A stretch of 64,000 bases of DNA from Pantoea sp. RIT-PI-b (GTDB taxonomy: Bacteria; Pseudomonadota; Gammaproteobacteria; Enterobacterales; Enterobacteriaceae), in assembly GCF_001187905.1 (NCBI RefSeq), contig NZ_LGIS01000012.1:62001-126000 (forward strand), written 5' to 3'. A model generated the notes under the pieces. That model had not been told where the DNA came from. It did no database searches and worked only from the letters and a program-made list of their open reading frames with translations. Every line of letters begins with the position of its first letter. Within the stretch, counting starts at the first letter, position 1. A program made the position numbers and the translations under genes. Positions 46,043 through 55,165 of this stretch are shown in pieces.

Positions 46043-47602
46043 ATGCGTCAAAATAATCCAATAAAAAGTGTTGGCGTTGCCTTAATGCTGGTTTTGCTAT
46101 CCGTTGCAGGCGCCATTATTGGGGTACAGCTTATTACCACCATTGGGGTGACACCCAATACCTCTATTATCGGCGCGCTGTTTGCCATGCTGCTGGCGCG
46201 CATTCCACTGCAATGGTTTCGTCGCTATCGTTCGATTGAAGTACAAAACCTCGCGCAAACCGCTATCTCTTCTGCCACCTTTGGCGCCGCCAACAGCCTG
46301 CTGATGCCGATTGCGGTGCCGTGGGCGCTGGGTGAACCGCAGCTGGTGCTGCCGCTGTTTGTTGGCGTCAGCGCGGCGATGCTGCTTGATGCTTATCTGC
46401 TCTATCGTCTGTTCGATACGCGCGTGTTCCCCGCCAGCAATGCGTGGCCGCCGGGCGTGGCGGCAGCGGAAGCGATTAAAGCCGGGGATAAAGGCGGTCG
46501 TCAGGCGTGGCTGCTGGTGGTGGGGATTGTCGGCGGAATTGTCGGTTCGATGCTGAAGATTCCGATGTCGGCGTTTGGTACCGCGTTTATCGGCAATATC
46601 TGGGCGCTGAGTATGCTGGGTATCGGTTTTCTGCTGCGTGCGTATGCGCAACCGGTTGCTGGTATTGATATCAACGCCCTTTATATTCCGCACGGCGTGA
46701 TGGTCGGTGCCGGTTTAGTCGCGCTGATTCAGGTGGTGCAGGTGATTCGCAGTCGCCGTAATGACCAGATCAACGTCAGCCGCAGCGATAGCGAAGTGAA
46801 GCGCTCGCTCGGCTTTGGCACCGTGGGTTATATCGTGATCTCCACGCTGCTGGCGCTGGCAGGTGGCTTGTGGAGCCAGATGGGCCTGCCGATGCTGGTG
46901 TTGTTTATTGTTTACGCCGCCTTTGCTGCCTTTGTACATGAACTGATTGTCGGCATCGCCGCCATGCACTCCGGCTGGTTCCCGGCCTTTGCGGTGGCAC
47001 TGATTACGCTGATTCTCGGCATTCTGCTCGGCTTCCCGCCGCTGGCGTTGTGCCTGCTGTGTGGTTTCACCGCCGCAACTGGCCCGGCATTTGCCGACAT
47101 GGGCTATGACCTGAAAGCCGGCTTTATCCTGCGCGGTAACGGCGCAGATATGCAGCAGGAGCTGTGGGGCCGCCGCATCCAGCTGATCGCCGCCATGATC
47201 GCCTTTGTCATCTGTATTCCGGTGGTGTGGTATGCGCATACTATTTTCTTTGCCGAAAATCTGTTGCCGCCGGTGGCGCGTGTTTACGCGAAAACCATTC
47301 AGGCCGGGGCGGAGCCGGGTATCGCCGGTAACCTGCTGATGTGGGCAATTCCGGGCGCCATCATCCAGTTAATCGGCGGACCCAAACGTCAGCTCGGCGT
47401 GCTGCTGGCGACCGGTTTGCTCATCAATAACGCCGCTGCCGGTTGGGCGGTGATGATCGGTATCGCGCTGCGAATCATCATTTTGCGTGTGTGGGGCGAG
47501 CGTGGACGTTCACCGATGGAGGTGATGGCCGCTGGATTTATCGCCGGCGACGCGCTCTACAGTTTCTTCCATTCACTCTTTGCCAGTAGCACTAAGAAAT
47601 AA
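46043..47602 (+). CDS. OPT-family transporter
   Basis: Inner-membrane carrier of 519 residues with about 14-16 spans, of the oligopeptide/YSL family: GVTPNTSIIGALFAMLLARI near the N-terminus, QNLAQTAISSATFGAANSLLMPIAVPW, ASNAWPPGVAAAEAIKAGD and YIPHGVMVGAGLVALI. OPT proteins import short or modified peptides and metal chelates with protons. It heads an operon with a DUF1177 gene (15 bases after the stop) and aroM. It is absent from this position in E. coli. Confidence 0.88.
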   Translation: MRQNNPIKSVGVALMLVLLSVAGAIIGVQLITTIGVTPNTSIIGALFAMLLARIPLQWFRRYRSIEVQNLAQTAISSATFGAANSLLMPIAVPWALGEPQLVLPLFVGVSAAMLLDAYLLYRLFDTRVFPASNAWPPGVAAAEAIKAGDKGGRQAWLLVVGIVGGIVGSMLKIPMSAFGTAFIGNIWALSMLGIGFLLRAYAQPVAGIDINALYIPHGVMVGAGLVALIQVVQVIRSRRNDQINVSRSDSEVKRSLGFGTVGYIVISTLLALAGGLWSQMGLPMLVLFIVYAAFAAFVHELIVGIAAMHSGWFPAFAVALITLILGILLGFPPLALCLLCGFTAATGPAFADMGYDLKAGFILRGNGADMQQELWGRRIQLIAAMIAFVICIPVVWYAHTIFFAENLLPPVARVYAKTIQAGAEPGIAGNLLMWAIPGAIIQLIGGPKRQLGVLLATGLLINNAAAGWAVMIGIALRIIILRVWGERGRSPMEVMAAGFIAGDALYSFFHSLFASSTKK

Positions 47603-47617
47603 TCCAGGGAATTCATT

Positions 47618-48550
47618 ATGAGTTTACAGCAGACACTGCAGGTCTTTGAGTTACTCGATAGCGCCTACATTGATGGTCAACAGGTGGTGGATTTGTTCGC
47701 TGCTTATCCGGGCGTTAGCGCCAGCACTACCCGCGTCAGTGGGCCAAAAGGGCGTACTGATTTCGTCCGCATCGATATTCCCGGCGCGCAGGGCAAGCGC
47801 AACGGCGGCAATGCGCCAACGCTGGGTATTATTGGTCGTCTTGGCGGCATCGGTGCGCGGCCAACGCGGATTGGTATGGTGTCTGACGCGGATGGTGCCG
47901 TGGCGGCAGTCAGCAGTGCGCTGAAGCTGGCGCAGATGCAAACCAAAGGCGATGTGCTGGCGGGCGACGTGATCATCACCACCCACATCTGCCCGGATGC
48001 GCCCACTCGTCCGCACGAACCGGTCGATTTCATGGATTCGCCGTGCGACGACATCACCATGAATGACAATGAGGTGATCGCTGGCGTTGATGCGATTCTG
48101 TCGATCGACACCACCAAAGGTAACCGCATCCTTAATCACAAAGGCTACGCGCTGTCGCCTACGGTGAAAGAGGGCTACATCCTGCGCGTGTCGGAAGATT
48201 TACTGCGCATCATGGAGATGACCAGCGGCAAACCGGCGGTCACGTTCCCGATTACCACGCAGGACATCACGCCCTACGGCAACGGGGTTTATCACCTCAA
48301 TAGCATTCTGCAGCCCTCCACCGCCACCGATGTGCCGGTCGTGGGCGTGGCGATCTGCGCGGAATCGGTGGTGCCGGGCTGTGGTACCGGCGCCAGCCAC
48401 GAAGTGGATATTGCCGCTGCGGTGAAGTTTGCGGTGGAAGTGGCGAAAGAGTTCGGACGCGAAACCTGCCAGTTCTATGACGCGCAAGAGTACGCTGTGC
48501 TGCTATCTTTGTATGGTAGTCTCAGCCACTTGCGTAACCGGAAAGCCTGA
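47618..48550 (+). CDS. DUF1177 family protein
   Basis: 310 residues of the uncharacterised DUF1177 family. Visible are conserved acidic and His-rich loops that could bind metal, such as HICPDAPTRPHEPVDFMDSPCDD, DAILSIDTTKGNR and GCGTGASHEVDIAAAVKFAVE. The latter resembles the layout of cocatalytic metal hydrolases, but I cannot assign one. AGGGA precedes the ATG. Stop and aroM start overlap (TGATG), so the two proteins are translationally coupled. Confidence 0.85.
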   Translation: MSLQQTLQVFELLDSAYIDGQQVVDLFAAYPGVSASTTRVSGPKGRTDFVRIDIPGAQGKRNGGNAPTLGIIGRLGGIGARPTRIGMVSDADGAVAAVSSALKLAQMQTKGDVLAGDVIITTHICPDAPTRPHEPVDFMDSPCDDITMNDNEVIAGVDAILSIDTTKGNRILNHKGYALSPTVKEGYILRVSEDLLRIMEMTSGKPAVTFPITTQDITPYGNGVYHLNSILQPSTATDVPVVGVAICAESVVPGCGTGASHEVDIAAAVKFAVEVAKEFGRETCQFYDAQEYAVLLSLYGSLSHLRNRKA

Positions 48551-49230
48551 TGATGAATACCTCCCTGGTCACACTTACCATTGGTCAATCACCGCGCAGC
48601 GACATCTTGCCGCTGCTGCAGGAACATCTGCCCGCCGATCAGATAGCACATGCCGGGCTACTCGACGGCCTGACGCTGGCCGAGGTCGAGCAGCAGTATG
48701 CGCCCGCGCCGGGCGATAAAGTGCTGGTCTCGCGCATGACCAGCGGCGAGCAGGTGCGTCTGTCGGGACCAAAAGTGGAGCAGGGACTGCAGCGTAAAAT
48801 CACCGCGCTGGAACAGCAGGGCTACGACACCATTCTGCTGCTGTGCACCGGCGAGTTCGGCACGCTGAAAACGCAATCCGCTTTATTGCTGGAGCCAGAT
48901 CGCATCATCCCGCCGCTGGTGCGCGCGATTGTGCAAGAGCATAAAGTCGGCATCGTGGTGCCGGTCGAAGAGCAGATTGCCGAGCAGGCCAACAAGTGGC
49001 GCAACCTGACGAGCCCACCGTGCTTTGCCGTGGCCAGCCCGTATCTGGCCGAGCAGGCCGATTTGGTGGAAGCCGGGTTGTCGTTGCAGGAGCAGGGCGC
49101 GGATGTGGTGGTGCTGGATTGCATTGGTTATCACCAGAAGCATCGGGATTTCCTGCAAAAAATGTTGGGCATTCCGGTACTGCTGTCGAACGTGCTGGTG
49201 GCTAAGCTGGCGGCAGAGTTGATCGTCTAA
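48550..49230 (+). CDS. aroM: AroM family protein
   Basis: 226 residues: SLVTLTIGQSPRSDILPLL, DGLTLAEVEQ.YAP..GDKVLVSRM, ILLLCTGEF and DCIGYHQKHRD match the AroM family. E. coli aroM is a lone gene of unknown function in the yaiA-ppnP interval. The fold resembles the Asp/Glu/hydantoin racemase superfamily, with Cys residues at LLLCTGEF and VLDCIGY placed as a possible catalytic pair. Here it is the last gene of the OPT-DUF1177 operon, with a start overlapping the DUF1177 stop; an ATG three bases later is also possible. Confidence 0.92.
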   Translation: MMNTSLVTLTIGQSPRSDILPLLQEHLPADQIAHAGLLDGLTLAEVEQQYAPAPGDKVLVSRMTSGEQVRLSGPKVEQGLQRKITALEQQGYDTILLLCTGEFGTLKTQSALLLEPDRIIPPLVRAIVQEHKVGIVVPVEEQIAEQANKWRNLTSPPCFAVASPYLAEQADLVEAGLSLQEQGADVVVLDCIGYHQKHRDFLQKMLGIPVLLSNVLVAKLAAELIV

Positions 49231-49334
49231 GGCGGATAGATCACAACTTACGATCGGTGGCGCTATTTCGCGTGACAGATCAGCGAGTTCCTTAGTAATC
49301 TGCCAGTCACGATAATGTGCTGTGAGGAAGTAAT

Positions 49335-49619
49335 ATGCTCAATACGAGTGAGTATTTCGACGGAAAAGTGAAATCCATTGGTTTCGACAGCGTGACCATT
49401 GGCCGTGCCAGCGTTGGCGTGATGGCGGAAGGTGAATATACCTTCGGTACCGCTCAGCCGGAAGAGATGACGGTAGTCAGCGGCGCACTGAAAGTGCTGC
49501 TGCCGGGCGAAACCGAGTGGAAATGGTACGAAGCCGGTTCCGTCTTCAGCGTTCCGGGCCAGAGCGAATTCCATCTGCAGGTAGCCGAGCCTTCTTCTTA
49601 TCTGTGCCGCTACCTCTGA
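49335..49619 (+). CDS. ppnP: Pyrimidine/purine nucleoside phosphorylase
   Basis: 94-residue cupin (E. coli YaiE/PpnP), phosphorolysing several nucleosides to base and ribose-1-phosphate. The start [17 protein letters not shown] and [33 protein letters not shown] are near-identical to the family. An ERIC begins right at its stop codon. Confidence 0.95.
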   Translation: MLNTSEYFDGKVKSIGFDSVTIGRASVGVMAEGEYTFGTAQPEEMTVVSGALKVLLPGETEWKWYEAGSVFSVPGQSEFHLQVAEPSSYLCRYL

Positions 49620-49746
49620 TTTACCCGTCATACTTCGCGCTGCAGATGCGTTGGCTGCGTGTGCTCACCTCAGTCACTTACTTTAGTAAGCTCCTGGGGA
49701 TTCTCACCCTTGCCGCCTTCCTGCAACGCGAATTATTTAGGGTAAA
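49620..49746. repeat. ERIC (IRU) element, full length
   Basis: 127 bp bounded by TTTACCC and GGGTAAA, with centre TAGTAAGCTCCTGGGGATTC matching the ERIC1R primer closely. Directly after ppnP. Confidence 0.94.
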
Positions 49747-49768
49747 ATTCTGTGCGCTAGATGGTTTT

Positions 49769-49804
49769 AAACCTGCGATTCTGTTTTGGATTGCAGGTTT
49801 TTTG
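49769..49804 (+). terminator. Terminator downstream of ppnP and the ERIC
   Basis: Arms AAACCTGC and GCAGGTTT with a loop of about 16 bases, followed by TTTTGC. May serve rdgC less well, as the minus-strand side lacks a long T-run. Confidence 0.75.
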
Positions 49805-49822
49805 CTTTAATTATGCACCGTT

Positions 49823-50734
49823 TTAACGCTTCGCTTCGCCGCCTAACGCTTCTACCAGGTTAGCGATCAGCGCGGCCAGTTCGCTGCTCATCAGAATGAA
49901 ATCAGCATCGAAACGTTGAGCGAAATCGTCGCGATCGATGTCATCATTCTGCTCACGCAGCGTGTCGCTAAACTTCAGGCGTTTCACCGAAGCATCGTCG
50001 GCAATGACAAACTGAATGCGCTCCTGCCAGTCGAGCGCCAGCTTGGTGACCACTTTACCGGCTTCAATATGCGTGGCGATTTCATCGGAGATCAGATCCT
50101 GTTTCTTGCAGCGGATCACGCCGCCATCTTCCAGCATCGCTTTCAGCTCGGCTTCATCCATCAAGGCAAAACCGGCCGGCAATTCACCGGAACGCACCCA
50201 TTCGGTCAGCGTCAGCTCGATCGGATTCTCCAGCGTCAGCGGTACCACCGGCAATGAACCGAGGCTTTTACGCAGCAGCGCCAGCGTATCTTCGGCTTTT
50301 TTGGCGCTGGCGCAGTCAACGATGATCAGATTGTTGACGGTGTCGATCCACATAAAGGTCTGGCTGAAGCGGCTAAATGCGCGCGGCAGCAGGCTATGCA
50401 GCACTTCATCTTTCAGCGAGTCTTTCTCAGTCTTCTTCAGCTTGCGGCTCTGTTCCGCCTCCAGCTTGTCGATTTTGGCTTCCAGCGCCTGTTTCACCAC
50501 CGGCGATGGCAGGATCTTTTGTTCGGTACGCGCACAGATTACGATCTGACCGTTAATCTCATGCGTCAGCGCTTCGCTGCGGTTGCCCATCGGTGATACC
50601 CAACCGGTTTTCGCCATATCCTGGCTGCCGCACGGTGAAAAGGTGAAGGCATCGAGCTGCTTTTCCAAATCGTCTGCGGACAGCGGGATGTCACGATTCA
50701 GACGATAAACCATCATATTTTTAAACCACAACAT
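49823..50734 (-). CDS. rdgC: Recombination-associated protein RdgC
   Basis: 303 residues, as in E. coli. It forms a ring-shaped dimer that binds DNA and restrains RecA. The start [36 protein letters not shown] and [47 protein letters not shown] are diagnostic. Divergent from mak as in E. coli. Confidence 0.97.
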   Translation of the reverse strand: MLWFKNMMVYRLNRDIPLSADDLEKQLDAFTFSPCGSQDMAKTGWVSPMGNRSEALTHEINGQIVICARTEQKILPSPVVKQALEAKIDKLEAEQSRKLKKTEKDSLKDEVLHSLLPRAFSRFSQTFMWIDTVNNLIIVDCASAKKAEDTLALLRKSLGSLPVVPLTLENPIELTLTEWVRSGELPAGFALMDEAELKAMLEDGGVIRCKKQDLISDEIATHIEAGKVVTKLALDWQERIQFVIADDASVKRLKFSDTLREQNDDIDRDDFAQRFDADFILMSSELAALIANLVEALGGEAKR

Positions 50735-50879
50735 CGGGATTCCTTACCGTGGGTGCGATCGGGCGCACAAGTCTCAAAGTCAGCGCGCATGATAGCGAAA
50801 CATCGGATTCGTTTCATTGCCTTTCCCGATTCAGCCTTCTACTGTATTTGTCACCAGAACGAATAATGAGGAATAAATC

Positions 50880-51791
50880 GTGCGTATTGGGATTGATTTA
50901 GGCGGCACTAAAATTGAAGTGATTGCCTTGTCCGATCAGGGACAAGAGTTGTTCCGTCACCGCGTCAATACGCCGCGTGATGACTACGCTGCCACGGTTC
51001 AGGCGATTGTCGATTTGGTGTTGCTGGCGGAGGAGAAGACCGGACAGCAGGGCACGGTGGGCATTGGCATTCCCGGCACCCTTTCGCCTTATACGCAGCG
51101 GGTGAAAAATGCTAACTCTACCTGGCTGAACGGACAGCCGCTGGATAAGGATTTGGCGCAGGCGCTGAATCGTGACGTGCGCATCGCCAATGACGCGAAT
51201 TGTCTGGCGGTTTCCGAAGCGGTGGATGGTGCAGGCGCGGGCCAGCCGCTGGTGTTTGCAGTGATCATCGGCACCGGTTCAGGCGCGGGCGTGGCGATTG
51301 GCGGCGAGTCACGCATCGGCGGTAACGGTAACGCCGGCGAATGGGGCCATAATCCGCTGCCGTGGATGGACGAAGATGAATTGCGTCACCGCGCGGAAGT
51401 GCCATGTTATTGCGGGTTGCAGGGCTGTATCGAGACATTTGTTTCGGGCACCGGTTTTGCCATCGATTATCAGCGTTTGAGCGGTAAGGCATTGAAAGGC
51501 GCCGAAATCATCAAGCTGATTGAGCAGCAGGACCCCGTGGCGGAACTGGCGATGAATCGCTACGAAATGCGTCTGGCGAAATCGCTGGCGCAGGTGGTGA
51601 ATTTGCTTGATCCGGATGTGATTGTGCTGGGCGGCGGGATGAGCAATAACGATCGGCTGTATCAAACCGTGCCGGCGCTGATGAAACAGTGGGTGTTTGG
51701 CCGTGAGTGTGAAACGCCGGTGTTGAAGGCGGTGCACGGTGATTCAAGCGGTGTGCGCGGGGCCGCATGGCTGTGGCCGGTGAAGGGTTAG
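50880..51791 (+). CDS. mak: Fructokinase (ROK family)
   Basis: 303 residues, cytoplasmic manno(fructo)kinase using ATP. ROK features: phosphate loop [23 protein letters not shown] with catalytic Asp, [16 protein letters not shown], and the zinc site [23 protein letters not shown]. Starts with GTG, as does the E. coli gene, matching [11 protein letters not shown]. Confidence 0.96.
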   Translation: MRIGIDLGGTKIEVIALSDQGQELFRHRVNTPRDDYAATVQAIVDLVLLAEEKTGQQGTVGIGIPGTLSPYTQRVKNANSTWLNGQPLDKDLAQALNRDVRIANDANCLAVSEAVDGAGAGQPLVFAVIIGTGSGAGVAIGGESRIGGNGNAGEWGHNPLPWMDEDELRHRAEVPCYCGLQGCIETFVSGTGFAIDYQRLSGKALKGAEIIKLIEQQDPVAELAMNRYEMRLAKSLAQVVNLLDPDVIVLGGGMSNNDRLYQTVPALMKQWVFGRECETPVLKAVHGDSSGVRGAAWLWPVKG

Positions 51792-51799
51792 GATTCGGT

Positions 51800-51968
51800 G
51801 TGTGCTGGCTGTCCCCCTCTTCGTACCGTGCTGGTTGCCCCCCACCTCGGTCCTCCCCCATAAATGGGGGAGGAAGATGCTGCTATATGTGAGTTATGAA
51901 GCTGCATATGGCAGCGTCTCCTTCCCCCGCTTGCGGGGGAAGGCCGGGATGGGGGACAGCCAGCACAC
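51800..51968. repeat. 169-bp inverted-repeat element (GTGTGCTGGC type)
   Basis: Ends GTGTGCTGGCTGTCCCC and GGGGACAGCCAGCACAC are exact inverted copies. Inside are palindromes CCTCCCCCAT..ATGGGGGAGG and CCTTCCCCCGC..GCGGGGGAAGG. It fills the gap between the converging mak and permease genes. Confidence 0.75.
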
Positions 51969-51970
51969 AC

Positions 51971-53338
51971 TCACTCACCTACTAACATCGAATCCCGCGG
52001 CGCGTTGTCGCGCTGTGATTTAGTTGCCAGGAAGTAGACATACCCCACCGCCATAATCGCCACAAACAATCCGCCAATTACCGGGTTAAACCACAGCATT
52101 GCCACCAGACACACCAGCGACAGCACCAGCGCAATACCCGGCACAATCGGATAGCCCGGCGCGCGGAAGCTGCGTTCCATCTCCGGAGCGGTGCGGCGCA
52201 GTTTAAACAGGCTCAGCATGCTCATCAGATACATCACAATCGCGCCGAACACCGCCATGGTGATCATCGCGGCGGTCAAGGTCATGCCCTGCAAATTGAT
52301 GAAGCCATCGCTGTAAATCGCGGCGATACCAATTAAACCACCGGCGATAATCGCGCGGTGCGGCGTCTGGAAGCGTGACAGTTTCGCCAGACTTTGTGGC
52401 AGATAACCGGCGCGGGCGAGGGCGAAGAACTGGCGTGAATAGCCAAGAATAATGCCGTGGAAGCTGGCAATCAGACCAAACAAACCGATCCACACCAGCA
52501 TGTGCATCCAGTTGGAGTTCTCACCAACAATCATCTTCATCGCCTGCGGCAGCGGATCGTTGATATCCGACAGCTTGCGCCAGTCGCCTGCACCACCGGC
52601 CAGCAGCATCACGCCAATCGCCAGCACCACCAGCGTGATAATGCCGGTGATATAGGCCTTGGGAATGGTGCGCTTCGGATCTTTGGCTTCTTCGGCCGCC
52701 ATCGCAGCGCCTTCAATCGCCAGGAAGAACCAGATGGCGAACGGAATGGCGGCAAAAATGCCCGACATCGCTGGCATACCGAAGCTATCGCTACCCGCCC
52801 AGCCATTAGCGGCAAAGTTGGCAAGGCTGAAGCCCGGCGACACCACGCCCATAAACACCAGCAGCTCGAGCACCGCCAGCACGGTGACCACCAGTTCAAA
52901 CATCGCTGCCAGCTTTACGCCAAGAATGTTCAAGGTCATAAAGACGATATAAGCACCTACCGCCGCCGTTTTCGGATTGAGGTCGGGATATTGCACGTTA
53001 AGGTAAGCGCCAATCGCCATGGCGATGGCGGGCGGCGCGAACACGAACTCAATCAGCGTCGCCAGGCCGGCAATCAACCCACCAGTTTCGCCGAACGCGC
53101 GGCGGCTATAAGCAAACGGGCCGCCCGCATGCGGAATCGCCGTGGTCAGTTCGGTAAAGCTGAAAATGAAGCAGGTATACAGGGTGGCGATCATCGCGGT
53201 GGTAATCAGAAATCCCAGCGTGCCCGCCACGCCCCAGCCGTAACTCCAACCGAAATACTCACCGGAAATCACCAGTCCAACCGCGATGCCCCACAAATGC
53301 AGGGTGCCCAGCGTGGGTTTGAGCTTATTCGTCATCAT
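51971..53338 (-). CDS. Ethanolamine-type permease (APC superfamily)
   Basis: Inner-membrane carrier of 455 residues with 12 spans. Close family features of the ethanolamine permease group are LHLWGIAVGLVISGEYFGWSYGWG, PHAGGPFAYSRRAFGETGG, FFLAIEGAAMAAEEAKDPKRTIPKAYI and FHGIILGYSRQFFALARAGYLP. It is divergent from a phosphotransferase gene. An ATG three bases later is equally likely as the start. No eut microcompartment genes are near, so the amine is probably used through phosphorylation. Confidence 0.88.
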   Translation of the reverse strand: MMTNKLKPTLGTLHLWGIAVGLVISGEYFGWSYGWGVAGTLGFLITTAMIATLYTCFIFSFTELTTAIPHAGGPFAYSRRAFGETGGLIAGLATLIEFVFAPPAIAMAIGAYLNVQYPDLNPKTAAVGAYIVFMTLNILGVKLAAMFELVVTVLAVLELLVFMGVVSPGFSLANFAANGWAGSDSFGMPAMSGIFAAIPFAIWFFLAIEGAAMAAEEAKDPKRTIPKAYITGIITLVVLAIGVMLLAGGAGDWRKLSDINDPLPQAMKMIVGENSNWMHMLVWIGLFGLIASFHGIILGYSRQFFALARAGYLPQSLAKLSRFQTPHRAIIAGGLIGIAAIYSDGFINLQGMTLTAAMITMAVFGAIVMYLMSMLSLFKLRRTAPEMERSFRAPGYPIVPGIALVLSLVCLVAMLWFNPVIGGLFVAIMAVGYVYFLATKSQRDNAPRDSMLVGE

Positions 53339-53504
53339 CTTCTCCCCGTCGTCGTTGTTGGTGCGGCAGCTTCACCGCGCTTTTTTATCTTTGCGCTACA
53401 GTGAAGTGATAATGCCGCTGCCGTACGCGGGAAAACTTGACGCGGGCGCAGTGAGTTTTGTCCTCCACGGTCAACTCGCCAGCAAGAAAAGTGCCAGATG
53501 CACG

Positions 53505-53535
53505 CTGCGGTCAACTTTGACTGGTCTGCGGTCAA
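53505..53535. promoter_or_regulatory. Two direct repeats at 21-bp spacing, candidate AraC-type operator
   Basis: CTGCGGTCAA occurs at 53505 and 53526, exactly 21 bases apart (two helical turns), the spacing used by AraC-family proteins. A third partial copy, CACGGTCAA, lies at 53467. They sit between the divergent permease and kinase genes; the AraC-family gene downstream is the obvious candidate to bind them. Confidence 0.5.
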
Positions 53536-53594
53536 GCAGTCAGGACGACGTCATCCCATGCTGATAACACCTGCTTGATGCTGGAGACTGATGA

Positions 53595-54599
53595 ATGAGT
53601 GCCGAACAATCCGATAGCTTAACCGATGCTGAAATCACCCGGCTGGCGCATCAGGCGCTGGCCGCTTATCCCGCCGCGCTGCGTGGCGACCTGAAGCTGC
53701 TGTGCCGCTCGGAAAATGCCACTTTTCTGTTGCAGGCGGCGGGCAAGCGTTATGCGCTGCGTTTGCATCGCCCCAACTATCACAGCAAAGCAGACATTCA
53801 AAGCGAACTGCTGTGGCTGGATGCGCTGCGCGATATCGGCATCATGGTGCCGCAGGCGATTGCGGCCAGCGATGGCGAAACCGTGTTGACGTTAGCGATG
53901 GCCAACGGCGCCGAGCGCTACGCGGTGCTGTTCCACTGGATCGAGGGCGAGATGCCAACCACGGATGTCGATCCCAAAGCCTTTCAGCAGCTCGGTCACA
54001 TCACTGCGCGCCTGCACCAGCACAGCCGTAGCTGGCAGAAACCGGCCGGTTTCCAGCGCATTATCTGGGATCATCACACCATGGTCAGCGATCGCAGCCA
54101 TTGGGGGCGCTGGCAGGACGCGCCGAATCTCAATCCGGCCGATCATGGCATCGTCGCTGCCGCGGTGGCGCGCGTGGGACAGGAGCTGCAAGGCTTTGGC
54201 AAAGGCGCGGATCGTTATGGTTTGATCCACGCCGATCTGCGTCTGACCAATCTGCTGCTGCACAAAGGCGAAACGCGGGTGATCGATTTCGATGACTGCG
54301 GGCTCGGCTGGTATCTGCACGATCTGGCGGCAGCGATCAGTTTCGTGGAGCATCATCCGCGCGCCGCCGAATGGGTGGATAACTGGATCCTCGGTTACGA
54401 AAAAGTGGCGCACATCAGCGATGAAGAGATGGCGCTGGTGCCGACGCTGTTGATCCAGCGCCGCATTCAGATGACGGCGTGGATGGGATCGCACGCGGAA
54501 ACGGAGATGGCGCTCAGTCTGGGGCCGCAGTGGGCCGATCATTCCGTGCGTCTCTGTCGTCGTTATCTGGAAACCAATCAGCTGCCGGTCGGCGTCTGA
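53595..54599 (+). CDS. APH/choline-kinase-type phosphotransferase
   Basis: 334-residue small-molecule kinase. Catalytic loop GLIHADLRLTNLLLH (Brenner-type HxDxxxxN) and metal motif VIDFDDCGLGW are intact, and an N-lobe Lys/Glu pair is suggested by KRYALRLHRPNY. The family includes ethanolamine, choline, homoserine and aminoglycoside kinases, and the N-domain of ethanolamine-phosphate phospho-lyase fusions. Divergent linkage to an ethanolamine-type permease makes an amino-alcohol the likeliest substrate, by inference. Confidence 0.85.
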   Translation: MSAEQSDSLTDAEITRLAHQALAAYPAALRGDLKLLCRSENATFLLQAAGKRYALRLHRPNYHSKADIQSELLWLDALRDIGIMVPQAIAASDGETVLTLAMANGAERYAVLFHWIEGEMPTTDVDPKAFQQLGHITARLHQHSRSWQKPAGFQRIIWDHHTMVSDRSHWGRWQDAPNLNPADHGIVAAAVARVGQELQGFGKGADRYGLIHADLRLTNLLLHKGETRVIDFDDCGLGWYLHDLAAAISFVEHHPRAAEWVDNWILGYEKVAHISDEEMALVPTLLIQRRIQMTAWMGSHAETEMALSLGPQWADHSVRLCRRYLETNQLPVGV

Positions 54600-54642
54600 T
54601 GCACCAGCAGTGAGCAGCGCTGCGTCGTTGCGGCGCACGGAA

Positions 54643-55077
54643 GGCCGCCATTTATGGCGTAATGCTCGTCAGTTAAGCAGCGCACTGGCTCAGTTGGGGT
54701 TCCCTGGTCGCCATGAATGGCGACCCTACAGGCGTTATAGCGATGACGAGTCAGTAAGACGCATTGATGCTGCAGCGTGGGGTTGAGGCGACATCCCTGC
54801 CCGCTGAGCGAGTGAGGGATTCCAGGGCGAGCCGCAGGGATGCGGCGAGAGGCGGCGCTGAGCAGGAGCGAATCGCCGCCGGTCCGTCAGGAATCCTGAG
54901 GGAGCGAAGGCACCGCGAAGCGGCGGGATGGGCTGGCGCAGGGCCCGGGAGTGAAGAGGGCGTGGCCAGACGCCCTCTTCTCGGTCGCCGCACGGCGTAG
55001 ATGAAACTGCCTCAGCCGATAGCGAACGAAAGTCGCTCAGCGCTTAACTGATCGGCATTACGCCATTTATGGCGGCC
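54643..55077. repeat. 435-bp dispersed element, copy B
   Basis: Same length and orientation as copy A at 15959, with about 21 scattered substitutions and no gap. Here the flanking palindromes read CGCCATTTATGGCG on both sides, against CGCCATAAATGGC on both sides of copy A. That is the pattern of a target duplication made at two different sites. It separates the kinase gene from the AraC gene. Confidence 0.85.
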
Positions 55078-55165
55078 TCACATCAGAATCCACCGATTAC
55101 CCGCCTGGTACGAAAATTGCTGGAAACCTCTGCCTGTTTCACTCGCGCCATCCTGAGAGGTTCCG

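Noticed and set aside
52457..53404. 315-codon plus-strand frame opposite the ethanolamine-type permease
   Set aside because: Antisense shadow of a strong transporter gene; His/Gln/Arg-rich product.
53892..54638. 248-codon minus-strand frame opposite the kinase gene
   Set aside because: Antisense shadow; the plus-strand kinase has all catalytic motifs.
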